Below are positions 40,027 through 48,770 of a stretch of DNA of 64,000 bases, piece after piece (the first letter of the stretch is position 1; every line of letters starts with the position of its first letter). A program made the translations under genes and the position numbers. The DNA comes from Agrobacterium sp. a22-2 (GTDB taxonomy: Bacteria > Pseudomonadota > Alphaproteobacteria > Rhizobiales > Rhizobiaceae). The stretch is from positions 186,001 to 250,000 of the forward strand of contig NZ_JAAXMM010000002.1 in assembly GCF_012276985.1 (NCBI RefSeq), read 5' to 3'. Under the pieces are notes generated by a model that was not told the origin of the DNA, did not search any database, and saw only the letters and a program-made list of their open reading frames with translations.

Positions 40027-41247
40027 ATGAAAATAGCAGTAATGGGCGGCGACGGGTTTATCGGCTGGCCGACCTCATTGCATCTGTCCGATGCGGGTCA
40101 CGAAATCCATATCCTCGACAATCTTTCGCGCCGCTGGATCGATACCGAGCTTGGCGTGCAATCCCTGACGCCGATGGACAGCATTCAGGAACGCACCCGC
40201 ATCTGGCATGCCGAGACCGGCCGCCGCATTCATTTTCATCTGATCGATCTCGCCAAGGACTACGAACTGCTGAAGAGCTGGCTTGCCGAAAACCGGCCGG
40301 ACGCCATCATCCATTTCGCCGAACAGCGGGCCGCACCCTATTCGATGAAGAGCGACCGCCACAAGAACTACACGGTCAACAACAATGTCAGCGCCACGCA
40401 CAATCTCCTGAATGCGCTGACCGAACTCAATCTCGATGCGCATCTCGTCCATCTCGGCACCATGGGCGTCTACGGGTACTCGACGGTTGGCGCGGCCATT
40501 CCCGAGGGCTATCTGCCGGTCGGCATCGAGACGGCCGACGGCCGCTCGGTCAGCCAGGAGATCCTCTATCCGGCCAATCCCGGCTCGATCTACCACATGA
40601 CCAAGTGCCTCGATCAGCTGCTGTTCCAGTTCTACGCCAAGAATGATGGCCTGCGCATTACCGACCTGCACCAGGGCATCGTCTGGGGAACCCATACGGA
40701 GCAGACCCGGCGCCATGCGCAGCTGATCAACCGGTTCGATTACGACGGCGATTACGGCACGGTTCTCAACCGCTTCCTGATCCAGGCGGCGATCGGTTAT
40801 CCGCTGACCGTGCATGGCACCGGCGGCCAAACCCGCGCCTTTATCCACATCCAGGATTCGGTGCGCTGCATCGAGATTGCGCTGAACAATCCGCCGGTCC
40901 GTGGCGCGCGGGTGGAGATCTTCAACCAGATGACCGAGACCCATCGGGTTCGCGATCTGGCCGAGATGATTGCGAAGATTTCCGGCGCCGACGTCGCCTG
41001 GCTGCCCAATCCGCGCAAGGAAGCGGCCGAGAACGAACTGATCGTCCGGAACGACAAGTTCCTGGAACTCGGGCTGGAGCCGACGACGCTGGAAAGCGGC
41101 CTGCTGGCCGAGATCGTCGATGTGGCGAAAAAGTTCTCCTATCGCGTCGACCGGTCGCGTGTTCCGGCAGTTTCCGCCTGGACCAAGGACATCGCCCAGA
41201 CCATCAACCGTGATCCGGAAGGCAAGCGGCTGAAATCGGTGTCATGA
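40027..41247 (+). CDS. sqdB: UDP-sulfoquinovose synthase
   Basis: 406 residues from the ATG at 40027 with a CAGGAGA ribosome site. The Rossmann motif GGDGFIG is at residues 7-13; the catalytic residues of this short-chain epimerase-like fold are T145 (LGTMGVYG) and Y189/K193 (YHMTK). It makes UDP-sulfoquinovose from UDP-glucose and sulfite, the first committed step of the sulfolipid SQDG. It overlaps sqdD by four bases, so the operon is translationally coupled. Confidence 0.93.
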   Translation: MKIAVMGGDGFIGWPTSLHLSDAGHEIHILDNLSRRWIDTELGVQSLTPMDSIQERTRIWHAETGRRIHFHLIDLAKDYELLKSWLAENRPDAIIHFAEQRAAPYSMKSDRHKNYTVNNNVSATHNLLNALTELNLDAHLVHLGTMGVYGYSTVGAAIPEGYLPVGIETADGRSVSQEILYPANPGSIYHMTKCLDQLLFQFYAKNDGLRITDLHQGIVWGTHTEQTRRHAQLINRFDYDGDYGTVLNRFLIQAAIGYPLTVHGTGGQTRAFIHIQDSVRCIEIALNNPPVRGARVEIFNQMTETHRVRDLAEMIAKISGADVAWLPNPRKEAAENELIVRNDKFLELGLEPTTLESGLLAEIVDVAKKFSYRVDRSRVPAVSAWTKDIAQTINRDPEGKRLKSVS

Positions 41248-42116
41248 TGATGGGAACCGAGATGCTGCGGGGGATGCGCTCTGCGACCCCCGCCAGTTCC
41301 CGCGAGGCCTATGTCACGCTGGTGACGAATGGCGATTATGCCATGGGCGCACTGGCGCTCGCCCGATCCATCAGGCTCACGGGCAGCCACGCCGACATCG
41401 TCGTGCTGCATACGGACGGCGTTCGGGCCGACGAGCTGGAGCCGCTACAGCCCTTCGGTTGCCGGCTGGTCGAGGTCGATCATCTGCCGCTGTCGGACGG
41501 TTTCAACGCGCGCCACGCCAAGAGCCAGGTACATGCCGCGGCGCCCTTTACCAAGGGGCGCAAGCCGGCCTTCCACTCGCCGCTCGACAATTTCTGCAAG
41601 CTCAGGCTCTGGCAGTTGATCGACTACCGAGCCTGCATATTCATCGATGCCGATGCGATCGTCTTGAAGACGATCGACAGGCTGTTCGACTATCCCGAAT
41701 TTTCCGCCGCGCCGAATGTCTATGAAAGCCTTGCCGATTTTCACCGGTTAAATTCCGGTGTGTTCGTTGCTCGGCCGTCGCTGGCGACGTTCGAGGCCAT
41801 GCTGAAGCGGCTCGACCAGCCGGGTGCCTTCTGGCGGCGCACCGACCAGACCTTTCTCGAGGACTATTTTCCCGACTGGCACGGGCTGCCGGTGTTCATG
41901 AACATGCTGCAATATGTGTGGTTCGCCCTGCCGGAGCTCTGGGACTGGAAGAGCATATCCGTTCTGCATTACCAGTATGAAAAACCGTGGGAGGCGGATC
42001 ATCCCAAGGCGGACAGGCTGAAGCCGCTGATTGCTCTGTGGCAGGCCTATTATACCGGCAGGGACATTCCGGAGATTGCGTCGCTTTCCAATCCCACAGG
42101 GGTTGCGGCCGCATGA
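41244..42116 (+). CDS. sqdD: Glycosyltransferase of sulfolipid synthesis
   Basis: 290 residues. The start ATGATGATG overlaps the sqdB stop; either the first or second ATG could be used. It is a glycogenin-like GT8 protein with the metal/nucleotide-sugar motif FIDADAIVL near residue 132 and LNSGVFVARPS after it. In Sinorhizobium, sqdD lies in sqdBDC and is proposed to transfer sulfoquinovose to diacylglycerol. The context here is the same; the catalytic role is from the literature, not tested here. Confidence 0.88.
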   Translation: MMMGTEMLRGMRSATPASSREAYVTLVTNGDYAMGALALARSIRLTGSHADIVVLHTDGVRADELEPLQPFGCRLVEVDHLPLSDGFNARHAKSQVHAAAPFTKGRKPAFHSPLDNFCKLRLWQLIDYRACIFIDADAIVLKTIDRLFDYPEFSAAPNVYESLADFHRLNSGVFVARPSLATFEAMLKRLDQPGAFWRRTDQTFLEDYFPDWHGLPVFMNMLQYVWFALPELWDWKSISVLHYQYEKPWEADHPKADRLKPLIALWQAYYTGRDIPEIASLSNPTGVAAA

Positions 42117-43009
42117 AGGTGTTGGTCTCCGGCGGCACCGGGTTGGTCGGACGCTATATCGTCGAGGATCTGCTGGCGGCTGGCTATGACGTGACGGTCG
42201 GCGGGCGCCACGCACCGCAGCCTTCGCTGTTTTCCAAGCCGGTGCGTTCCGTGCCGCTGTTGCTTGATGCCGACCTGGACCAGATCTCGGCTTTCGACGA
42301 GGCCTATTTCTTCGTGCATGCCGCGTTCGATCATCTGCCCGGACACTATCGCGGCGGGGAGGGGGATGATCCCTCGGGCTTCCGCCGCAGAAATCTCGAT
42401 GGCACGGTCAGCCTGTTCGAGACGGCCAGACGGGCCGGCGTCCGGCGCTGCGTCTTCCTGTCGAGCCGCGCGGTCTATGACGGGGTCGCCTCCGGGACGG
42501 CGCTGGACGAAGACCTGGAACTCTCGCCGCAGACGCTTTATGGCGCAGTCAAGCTGACGGCCGAGCAGGTGCTGCGGGATCTGACATCGCCGGGTTTCGC
42601 CGGCGCCAGCCTGCGGTTGACCGGTGTCTATGGCGATCTCCGGCCCAACAAATGGGACGCGTTGGTCGATGATTACCTGGCGGGCCGGCCGATTGCGGCG
42701 CGGGCAGGCTCGGAGGTGCACGGGCGCGATGTGGGCCGGGCGGTTCGGCTGATGCTGGAGACCGAGGCGCCGAAGATCAGCGGTCAGGTGTTCAACGTCT
42801 CCGATATCGTTGCCGACCGGTATGACATTCTCGCTCTTGTGCAGAAAGCGACGCACTGTCCGCATCCGCTGCCGGAGGTCGCGGACAAAGGGGCTGTCGC
42901 GGAAATGCCGACGGCCAGGATCCGGGCACTCGGCTGGCAACCGGGTGGGCAAAAGCTGCTGGAAGAGACGGTTCGGCGACTGGTTGGTTCCGAGGTGCAG
43001 GCCGGCTAA
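42113..43009 (+). CDS. sqdC: NAD-dependent epimerase/dehydratase-like sulfolipid protein
   Basis: 298 residues from the ATG at 42113, which overlaps the sqdD stop by four bases. The Rossmann motif GGTGLVG is at residues 7-13, and the active-site SSRAVYD and YGAVKLTAE (Y-x3-K) are present. In rhizobia it is the third gene of sqdBDC; its exact step in sulfolipid formation is unsettled. It converges on the DinB-family gene with a four-base overlap of the two stops. Confidence 0.85.
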   Translation: MKVLVSGGTGLVGRYIVEDLLAAGYDVTVGGRHAPQPSLFSKPVRSVPLLLDADLDQISAFDEAYFFVHAAFDHLPGHYRGGEGDDPSGFRRRNLDGTVSLFETARRAGVRRCVFLSSRAVYDGVASGTALDEDLELSPQTLYGAVKLTAEQVLRDLTSPGFAGASLRLTGVYGDLRPNKWDALVDDYLAGRPIAARAGSEVHGRDVGRAVRLMLETEAPKISGQVFNVSDIVADRYDILALVQKATHCPHPLPEVADKGAVAEMPTARIRALGWQPGGQKLLEETVRRLVGSEVQAG

Positions 43010-43563
43010 CGCATCAAATCCGCCTCGGTCAATCCGAGAGCCGCCATGTCTTGGGTACGGGCGGCCGCATCGTCGCCGACGATGAACTCGTCCAGTTGCG
43101 GTGGCCTGACGCTGGTGCCCGACAGCATGGCATGCACCTGGCCGCGATGGTGGGTCTGGTGCTGGAACAGATGGCTGAGGATATCGTCGCATCGGTCGTG
43201 CTGGATGCGGCTGCCACGATGGACGTTGACGATGGCACTCAATTTTTCGCCATTCAGACCGTCGCAAAGGGCGATCAGGCGGCGGTCGACGTCGGTCTGT
43301 GCCTGGGCAAGTGCCGGCAGTTCCGGGAAGGGCTCGCGGTTTTCAAAGGCCTTCGGGCCCAGCGTCCCGCCTTCCAGCGCGTCGACATAGAACCAGTCGA
43401 CGATCAGGATGTGGTTCAAGGTGGCGCGGATCGAGGGGAAGAAACTGATGCGCGCCGCTTCGAATTCTCCCGGTCGCAGGGCCGAACAGGCGGCATGCAG
43501 CCGGTGATTGGCCAGCACATTGGCATAGGCGAGCTTTCGGAAGACGCGGGCCGGGTCGGTCAT
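43006..43563 (-). CDS. DinB family protein
   Basis: 185 residues. The helical DinB/YfiT metal-binding fold shows its three histidines: LNHILIVDWF near residue 50 and HQTHHRGQVH near residue 135. Members act as metal-dependent transferases or thiol-S-transferases; most, including this one, are unassigned. Its start overlaps the stop of the NUDIX gene (ATGA), so the pair is coupled. Confidence 0.88.
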   Translation of the reverse strand: MTDPARVFRKLAYANVLANHRLHAACSALRPGEFEAARISFFPSIRATLNHILIVDWFYVDALEGGTLGPKAFENREPFPELPALAQAQTDVDRRLIALCDGLNGEKLSAIVNVHRGSRIQHDRCDDILSHLFQHQTHHRGQVHAMLSGTSVRPPQLDEFIVGDDAAARTQDMAALGLTEADLMR

Positions 43564-44069
43564 TTGTCGTCAAGCTCCCCGTCAAACCATACGAGATGGC
43601 GTGTCGTTTCCGGCAAAGTTTCGATCTGCTCGGCGATGAAATAGGGCGGGATATCGAGCGCGGTCAGGCTGGCGGTGGTCGCTTCCACCCATTTGAACTC
43701 GAGATCGTTGCCGCCGTCTGCCAAACGGTGAACGATATCGGTCGGATGAAAGGGGAAATGCTGAGGGATCTCCATGCGGTAGTAAAAGCCGAGTTCGTGC
43801 CAGTCGCGCTTCTCATAATGGAAGAAGTTCTCGACCACCCAGAGCAGGGGACCGACGGTAACCTCGACGCCCAGTTCCTCGACCATTTCGCGTTTGAGGG
43901 TTTCTGCCGATGTCTCGCCGATCTCGGCGCGGCCGCCGGGAAAGCTCCAGAAGGCCTCATGGGTGGCGCGATGGACCAGGACATGGCCATCGCGAAAGCC
44001 AAGGCCGGCGATGCGGTAGTTGAACCGCTTCGGTTTGGCCTTGATGGTGATCATGGTGCGCTTGGCCAT
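43560..44069 (-). CDS. NUDIX hydrolase
   Basis: 169 residues from the ATG at 44069; an ATG five codons later is possible. The Nudix box GGRAEIGETSAETLKREMVEE (about 43-63) with the REMVEELG helix is complete, so the protein should hydrolyse a nucleoside-diphosphate-linked compound. The substrate is not evident. It sits four bases after the Tat-type phosphoesterase gene and is coupled to the DinB gene. Confidence 0.9.
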   Translation of the reverse strand: MAKRTMITIKAKPKRFNYRIAGLGFRDGHVLVHRATHEAFWSFPGGRAEIGETSAETLKREMVEELGVEVTVGPLLWVVENFFHYEKRDWHELGFYYRMEIPQHFPFHPTDIVHRLADGGNDLEFKWVEATTASLTALDIPPYFIAEQIETLPETTRHLVWFDGELDDK

Positions 44070-44073
44070 CAGC

Positions 44074-44973
44074 CTATCCCAAATCGATGACGAGGATTTC
44101 CGGCGGCGAGCCGAAGCGGATCGGCGCGATCGAGCAGCCGAGCCCGCCCGAGACGATCAGATTACAGCCGTTCTCCTCCACATGGCCATAGGCATATTTG
44201 TCGCCGAAGCGCGACGGCACGACCGGCGCGTGGCCGAACAGTCGGACCTGTCCGCCATGGGTATGGCCGGACAATGTCAGGGCCACCCGGCGCGGCACGT
44301 CGGGAAAGATGTCGGGCTCGTGGGCCAGCAGGATCACCGGCGCATCATCGGTCACTTTGGCCAGCGTGCCGTCGAGATCGTGCAGGCCCTGCACGCGATG
44401 GCGGTTCTTCTTTGGATTGGGCAGCAAGGCGATCTGGTCTTCGAGGCCGGCGATCCAGAAGGCGCCGCCATCCTTTTCCAGCCGGATCGCCGTGTTGGAA
44501 TGCACGGATATGCCGACGTCGCGCAGGGCGCGGTGGCTGAAGGTCTCGACACCTTCGTCCTGGGCTTCGCTATCTTCCCACCAATCGTGATTGCCCATCA
44601 CCGCATGGACGCCGAGGGGGGCTTTGAGCGTCGAGAGGGCCGCCGCCCATCTGTCCGGGGCGACCTGACCAGTCGTCAGCTTCATGCCGGAGACATAATC
44701 GCCGAGCAGAACGGTGACGTCGCCACCCAGGTCATTGGCACGGGCGCAGATCGTGGCGATGCGGTCGGCCGACATCCAGGGTTCGCAGGCGTGGATATCG
44801 GCGAGCGCCACGATTCGCAGCTTCAGGCCCGGGGTCCAGCCGGGTGGCGTCAGGGCGTAGCGGGTGATGTTGAGCCGGGCGAGGGGTTCGATCGCGAAGG
44901 CATAGGAGCCAAGGACCATCATGCCGGCGACACCGCCGCCGAGCGTTTTCAAAAAATTCCGTCTGTTGATCAA
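44074..44973 (-). CDS. Tat-exported metallophosphoesterase
   Basis: 299 residues starting at a TTG (44971-44973) directly after the ruvB stop, with GAGGA seven bases upstream. The twin-arginine signal NRRNFLK (residues 3-9) precedes a hydrophobic stretch, so it is probably exported folded. Calcineurin-type metal motifs appear in order: ADIHAC, GDYVSG, GNHDWW, LAHEPD and GHTHGGQ. It resembles YkuE/YaeI-type phosphodiesterases. The coupling to ruvB is probably incidental. Confidence 0.9.
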   Translation of the reverse strand: MINRRNFLKTLGGGVAGMMVLGSYAFAIEPLARLNITRYALTPPGWTPGLKLRIVALADIHACEPWMSADRIATICARANDLGGDVTVLLGDYVSGMKLTTGQVAPDRWAAALSTLKAPLGVHAVMGNHDWWEDSEAQDEGVETFSHRALRDVGISVHSNTAIRLEKDGGAFWIAGLEDQIALLPNPKKNRHRVQGLHDLDGTLAKVTDDAPVILLAHEPDIFPDVPRRVALTLSGHTHGGQVRLFGHAPVVPSRFGDKYAYGHVEENGCNLIVSGGLGCSIAPIRFGSPPEILVIDLG

Positions 44974-46014
44974 TCAATCGTCCTCGAGCGTCAGCCTGAA
45001 CTGCGCGGCCTCCATGTCCTTCGGAGGCTGCAGACCCAGATGTTTCCACGCATTTGCGGTCAGAACACGGCCGCGCGGCGTGCGCTGGATAAATCCCTGC
45101 TGGATCATGTAGGGCTCGATGATGTCCTCGATGGCGTCGCGTGGCTCGGACAGGCCGGCGGCGATGGTCTCGATGCCGACCGGGCCGCCGCCAAAATTGA
45201 CGGCGATCATGTTGAGGTAACGCTTGTCAAGCTGGTCGAGGCCCATATTGTCGACCAGCAGGCGGGTCAAGGCCTCGTCGGCGATGTCGCGGGTGACGGC
45301 TTCGGCACGGGCGACCTCGGCGAAATCGCGCACCCGGCGCAGCAGGCGGCCGGCAATGCGCGGCGTGCCGCGGGCCCGCCTGGCAATCTCGCGGGCGCCG
45401 TCGTCGGTCATGCCAAGGCCCATCAGCCGCGCGCCGCGCCTGACGATCACCTCCAGTTCCTCGACGGTGTAGAAGGAGAGGCGCACCGGAATGCCGAACC
45501 GGTCGCGCAGCGGCGTCGTCAGCAGGCCGAGACGGGTGGTGGCGGCAACCAGCGTGAATTTCGACAGGTCGATCTTCACCGAGCGGGCCGCCGGGCCTTC
45601 GCCGATGATCAGGTCGAGCTGGAAATCCTCCATGGCCGGATAGAGGATTTCCTCGACGGCCGGGCTGAGCCGATGGATTTCGTCGATGAACAGAACGTCG
45701 CGCTCTTCGAGATTGGTCAAAAGGGCGGCGAGATCGCCGGCCTTGGCAATGACCGGACCGGAGGTCGAGCGGAAATTGACGCCGAGTTCTTTCGCCATGA
45801 TCTGCGCCAGGGTCGTCTTGCCGAGGCCGGGCGGGCCGACGAACAGCACATGATCCAGCGCCTCGCCGCGGTTCTTGGCGGCCTCGATGAAGATCTTCAG
45901 GTTGGCGCGCGCCTCCGCCTGGCCGGTGAACTCGTCCAGCGTCTGCGGCCGCAGGGTGGTGTCGAGATCCTCGCCCTTCTTTTCCGGGGTGATCAGACGG
46001 GCTGGTTCGGTCAT
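44974..46014 (-). CDS. ruvB: Holliday junction branch migration ATPase RuvB
   Basis: 346 residues. Walker [11 protein letters not shown] (near 62-71), Walker [11 protein letters not shown], sensor and arginine-finger motif RDRFG and the C-terminal winged helix (TPRGRVLT) are all present. RuvB hexamers drive branch migration with RuvA and RuvC. Its start ATG overlaps the stop of the vapC-like toxin upstream (ATGA), so its translation is coupled to a toxin gene, which is unusual. Confidence 0.97.
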   Translation of the reverse strand: MTEPARLITPEKKGEDLDTTLRPQTLDEFTGQAEARANLKIFIEAAKNRGEALDHVLFVGPPGLGKTTLAQIMAKELGVNFRSTSGPVIAKAGDLAALLTNLEERDVLFIDEIHRLSPAVEEILYPAMEDFQLDLIIGEGPAARSVKIDLSKFTLVAATTRLGLLTTPLRDRFGIPVRLSFYTVEELEVIVRRGARLMGLGMTDDGAREIARRARGTPRIAGRLLRRVRDFAEVARAEAVTRDIADEALTRLLVDNMGLDQLDKRYLNMIAVNFGGGPVGIETIAAGLSEPRDAIEDIIEPYMIQQGFIQRTPRGRVLTANAWKHLGLQPPKDMEAAQFRLTLEDD

Positions 46015-46409
46015 GCGAGCAGTTCCATTCCGGGCACGCGGCGGGCGGCGGCATTGTCAAAGGTGACGGTTTTCAGGCAGCCCGCCTTTGTTGCAATCGC
46101 TGCGATAACATAGTCCGAGATATCCAGCTTTTCGAAGCCATTCGCAGAAAATATGCTGGCGATAAAGTCGGGATCTTCAAATACGATCTCACGACTGTCC
46201 ATCAGGCCGCTGAACAGCAAGCTGATTTTTCTGTTGGTGATCCGATAGTGACTTTTCATCACCCAGCAGGTCTCGACGAAAACCAGGAGAGACACATAGG
46301 CGGGGCTCTCTGCGGATCGGCCGCGGAAGAACTCAACTGCTTTTGCGTGTTGGCCCGGATCGTCGGTCATCAGAAATCTTAGCAGCACGTTGGTGTCTAT
46401 TCCAATCAC
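46011..46409 (-). CDS. PIN-domain toxin (VapC family), module 1
   Basis: 132 residues if begun at the GTG at 46409 ([13 protein letters not shown]). The four acidic residues of the PIN ribonuclease site are D5, E46, D99 and D118, so the enzyme looks intact. VapC toxins cleave tRNA or rRNA and are held by a VapB-type antitoxin; the AbrB-type gene just upstream fits. It lies between ruvA and ruvB and overlaps the ruvB start by four bases. Base composition is poorer in GC than ruv genes, suggesting acquisition. Confidence 0.85.
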   Translation of the reverse strand: MIGIDTNVLLRFLMTDDPGQHAKAVEFFRGRSAESPAYVSLLVFVETCWVMKSHYRITNRKISLLFSGLMDSREIVFEDPDFIASIFSANGFEKLDISDYVIAAIATKAGCLKTVTFDNAAARRVPGMELLA

Positions 46410-46668
46410 GCATAATTCTCCGGTCGTCGTCGGCCAAGGACTGGGCAATCACGTCATCGACTTCGCCAATAGGCTTATCTGAGCCGGTCGAAGGAGATCC
46501 TAGTATCCCGGCAAACTCCATGATGCTTCTGGTTTTTGCTTTCAGCTTGACCTCACCATTTTCAATCACGAAATCGATGTGATCTCCCGGCGTCAAATCC
46601 AGGAATTTCCTGATCTCGATGGGAACCGTCGTTTGTCCCTTCGATGTCAGCTTTGCTCCGTAGCCCAT
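46333..46668 (-). CDS. AbrB/MazE/SpoVT-type antitoxin (VapB), module 1
   Basis: 111 residues. The swapped-hairpin DNA-binding domain occupies about 1-45 (KLTSKGQTTVPIEIRKFLDLTPGDHI), and an acidic tail follows to neutralise the toxin. Antitoxins of this type are usually 75-90 residues; this one runs 77 bases into the toxin gene in another frame, ending [18 protein letters not shown], as if its own stop were lost. In one of the other frames a TGA overlaps the toxin GTG. It starts 59 bases after ruvA. Confidence 0.82.
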   Translation of the reverse strand: MGYGAKLTSKGQTTVPIEIRKFLDLTPGDHIDFVIENGEVKLKAKTRSIMEFAGILGSPSTGSDKPIGEVDDVIAQSLADDDRRIMRDWNRHQRAAKISDDRRSGPTRKSS

Positions 46669-46727
46669 GGCTGCCTCCTGTCCTTACTTTTGTATCATAG
46701 TAAGGAAATGCTCGCCGAGCAAGGATG

Positions 46728-47345
46728 TCACCGTGACAGCTCCTTCAGCCCCAGCCGGATCAGCTTGGCGCTGTCGGCGTCCTCGCCGCCGTTCTTCAAG
46801 GCGGCGGCAATCGCATTGGCGGCCTGGTCGCGGGAGTAGCCGAGATTGGTCAGCGCCGAAACAGCGTCGGAGACCGGTGCCGAGGCGACGCCTTCGCCGA
46901 GTTCCTGCTTCAGGCCGATATTGGCGCCCGCGTCTCCGGCAAAGGCTGGTGCCTTGTTCTTCAGTTCGATCACCAGCCGCGTCGCGACCTTGGGGCCGAC
47001 GCCGGGCGCCCGTGAAATCGAGGTCTTGTCCTGCAGCGCGATGGCATTGGCCAGTTCGCCCGGCGTCAGCGTCGACAGCACGGCCAGCGCCACCTTGGCG
47101 CCAACGCCCTGCACGCTTTGCAGCAGGTTGAACCATTCGCGCTCCAGCGCCGTCATGAAGCCATACAGCTTCAGCTGGTCCTCGCGCACATAGGTCTCGA
47201 TGTAGAGCACGATCGCTTCACCCGGCGAACCGAGCCGGCCGAGCGTGCGCGACGAGCAAAAAGCGACGTAGCAGACGCCATGCACGTCGACGAGCACGTA
47301 ATCGTCGCCGATCTCCTCGATGGTACCTTTAAGTTTGCCGATCAT
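46728..47345 (-). CDS. ruvA: Holliday junction DNA helicase subunit RuvA
   Basis: 205 residues. The OB-fold domain I (about 1-64, [21 protein letters not shown]), the helix-hairpin-helix domain II ([18 protein letters not shown] and [17 protein letters not shown]) and the C-terminal domain III that contacts RuvB (about 155-205) are all visible. RuvA tetramers hold the junction. It begins 12 bases after a PIN toxin gene and ends 59 bases before an antitoxin gene, so toxin-antitoxin modules flank it on both sides. Confidence 0.97.
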   Translation of the reverse strand: MIGKLKGTIEEIGDDYVLVDVHGVCYVAFCSSRTLGRLGSPGEAIVLYIETYVREDQLKLYGFMTALEREWFNLLQSVQGVGAKVALAVLSTLTPGELANAIALQDKTSISRAPGVGPKVATRLVIELKNKAPAFAGDAGANIGLKQELGEGVASAPVSDAVSALTNLGYSRDQAANAIAAALKNGGEDADSAKLIRLGLKELSR

Positions 47346-47357
47346 GGGGAATGTCCG

Positions 47358-47771
47358 TCAGGGATGGGTTTCGGGGGAGATGAGGGGAACCATCGGGAAA
47401 TACGCACGGTAGCCTTTCGGATCGCGTGTCAGGATCGAATAGCCGCGGATGGCGGCATGGGCGCCGATCATGAAGTCCGGCAGGACACGGTCGCGCAGTC
47501 CGCCATGCAAACGGTACTTCCGGAAAGCGACGCCCGCGGCAAAGGCCGCAGCCCAGGGCAGTCCCTCGCGATGGAAATCGGTTTGCGGCAGCAGTTGATC
47601 GACGGTGTCGATATCGTCGTAGCGCACGGAAAATTCCGCGTAGATGACCGGATTGATGACCAGCGGCTGCTCGGCGGCGGCGCGGGTCAGGGCGGTCCGC
47701 GACCAGCCGAGCCAGACCGGGTCGCGCACCGCGACATCCACCAGTATGTTCGTGTCGACAAGGGTTGCCAT
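47358..47771 (-). CDS. PIN-domain toxin (VapC family), module 2
   Basis: 137 residues. The PIN-site acids are D6 (LVDTNIL), E46 (YAEFS), D99 (LPDFMIGAHA) and D117. It is a different subfamily from the module 1 toxin, with DFMIGAHA instead of DYVIAAIA, so the two modules are not a duplication. It starts three bases after its antitoxin and ends 12 bases before ruvA. GC content is like that of the ruv genes. Confidence 0.87.
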   Translation of the reverse strand: MATLVDTNILVDVAVRDPVWLGWSRTALTRAAAEQPLVINPVIYAEFSVRYDDIDTVDQLLPQTDFHREGLPWAAAFAAGVAFRKYRLHGGLRDRVLPDFMIGAHAAIRGYSILTRDPKGYRAYFPMVPLISPETHP

Positions 47772-47774
47772 GGA

Positions 47775-48026
47775 TCAGCGGTCCCGGGTCATGGCCATCA
47801 ACGCATCGGCGTCGATCGTCTGGTCGCCCGTTCCCTCAAGGGCATCGAGCGATTGCAGGAAAGCGGCCAGACGCTTCCGGTCGGCGTCGGGCTTAAGGCC
47901 ATCCTTGGGCGCCAGCGTCAACTTTCCGTCCTCAATGGTGAAGATGACCTCGCTGTTCGGCGTGATGCCGACCAGTTCGCGCAAATCGCGTGGTATGGTG
48001 ACCTGTCCCTTGGATGTGACGCGCAT
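47775..48026 (-). CDS. AbrB-type antitoxin (VapB), module 2
   Basis: 83 residues from the ATG at 48026 (MRVTSKGQVTIPRDL), the typical length. The AbrB-fold DNA-binding region is about 1-45 and an acidic, helical toxin-binding tail follows (SLDALEGTGDQTIDADAL). An AGCGGGATC lies just before the start. It begins 58 bases after ruvC, and an AT-rich stretch there (48040-48080) could hold the module promoter that VapBC normally represses. Confidence 0.88.
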   Translation of the reverse strand: MRVTSKGQVTIPRDLRELVGITPNSEVIFTIEDGKLTLAPKDGLKPDADRKRLAAFLQSLDALEGTGDQTIDADALMAMTRDR

Positions 48027-48084
48027 GATCCCGCTCCGTTTGTGGTAAGAAAATATCTTACGTTCGGAACAAGTCAAGAACAAA

Positions 48085-48597
48085 CTAGCCGGCCAGCAGC
48101 GCCTTGCGCATGCGGTCGCCGCCGCGATTGTGGGCGTGGCAGATGGCGATGGCCAGCGCATCGGCGGCGTCGTCGCCCTTGAACTCCGACTTCGGCATGA
48201 GGATCTTCAGCATCATGTGGATCTGCTTCTTGTCGCCATGGCCGACGCCGATCACCGATTTCTTCACAGCATTGGGTGCATACTCGGCGACCGGAAGGCC
48301 GGCGCGGGCCGGCACCAGCATGGCAATACCGCGGGCCTGACCGAGCTTCAGGGTGGCCACCGCATCCTTGTTGACGAAGGTCTGCTCCACGGCCGCCTCG
48401 TGCGGCTGATAACTGTGCACGATTTCCGCCAGGCCGTCATGCAACTGGCAGAGCCGGGATGCCAGATCCATGTCGCCGTCGGATGTCACCGTGCCTGAGG
48501 CGACGAAGCGCAGCGAATTGCCTAATGTCTCGATGACGCCCCAGCCGGTGCGGCGCAGGCCGGGGTCGATGCCGATAATGCGAATCGCGTTGTGCAT
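48085..48597 (-). CDS. ruvC: Crossover junction endodeoxyribonuclease RuvC
   Basis: 170 residues. The catalytic acids are D11 ([12 protein letters not shown]), E71 (VEQTF), D143 and D146 (GDDAADALA), the standard RuvC set. RuvC dimers cut Holliday junctions held by RuvAB. It is the first gene of the ruvCAB group on the minus strand; between it and ruvA a VapBC pair is inserted. Confidence 0.96.
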   Translation of the reverse strand: MHNAIRIIGIDPGLRRTGWGVIETLGNSLRFVASGTVTSDGDMDLASRLCQLHDGLAEIVHSYQPHEAAVEQTFVNKDAVATLKLGQARGIAMLVPARAGLPVAEYAPNAVKKSVIGVGHGDKKQIHMMLKILMPKSEFKGDDAADALAIAICHAHNRGGDRMRKALLAG

Positions 48598-48770
48598 GGC
48601 CGATGATATCCTTCCGAATTGCAGAAGTGCCAGCGAAAAGTGAACAAAACAAAAACATGCGCCAATTGCGCGGCTGTCGGATGGCTAAATATTGGTAATT
48701 TCAAAGGACGTGACTACATGAGAAACTAAACCGTTTTTTATGCTCCCCGTTTTGTGAAGGCCCCTTGCCG

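Noticed and set aside
46011..48026. Toxin-antitoxin genes as a single duplicated module
   Set aside because: The two PIN toxins differ in length and active-site context and the antitoxins differ outside the AbrB core, so they are separate acquisitions.
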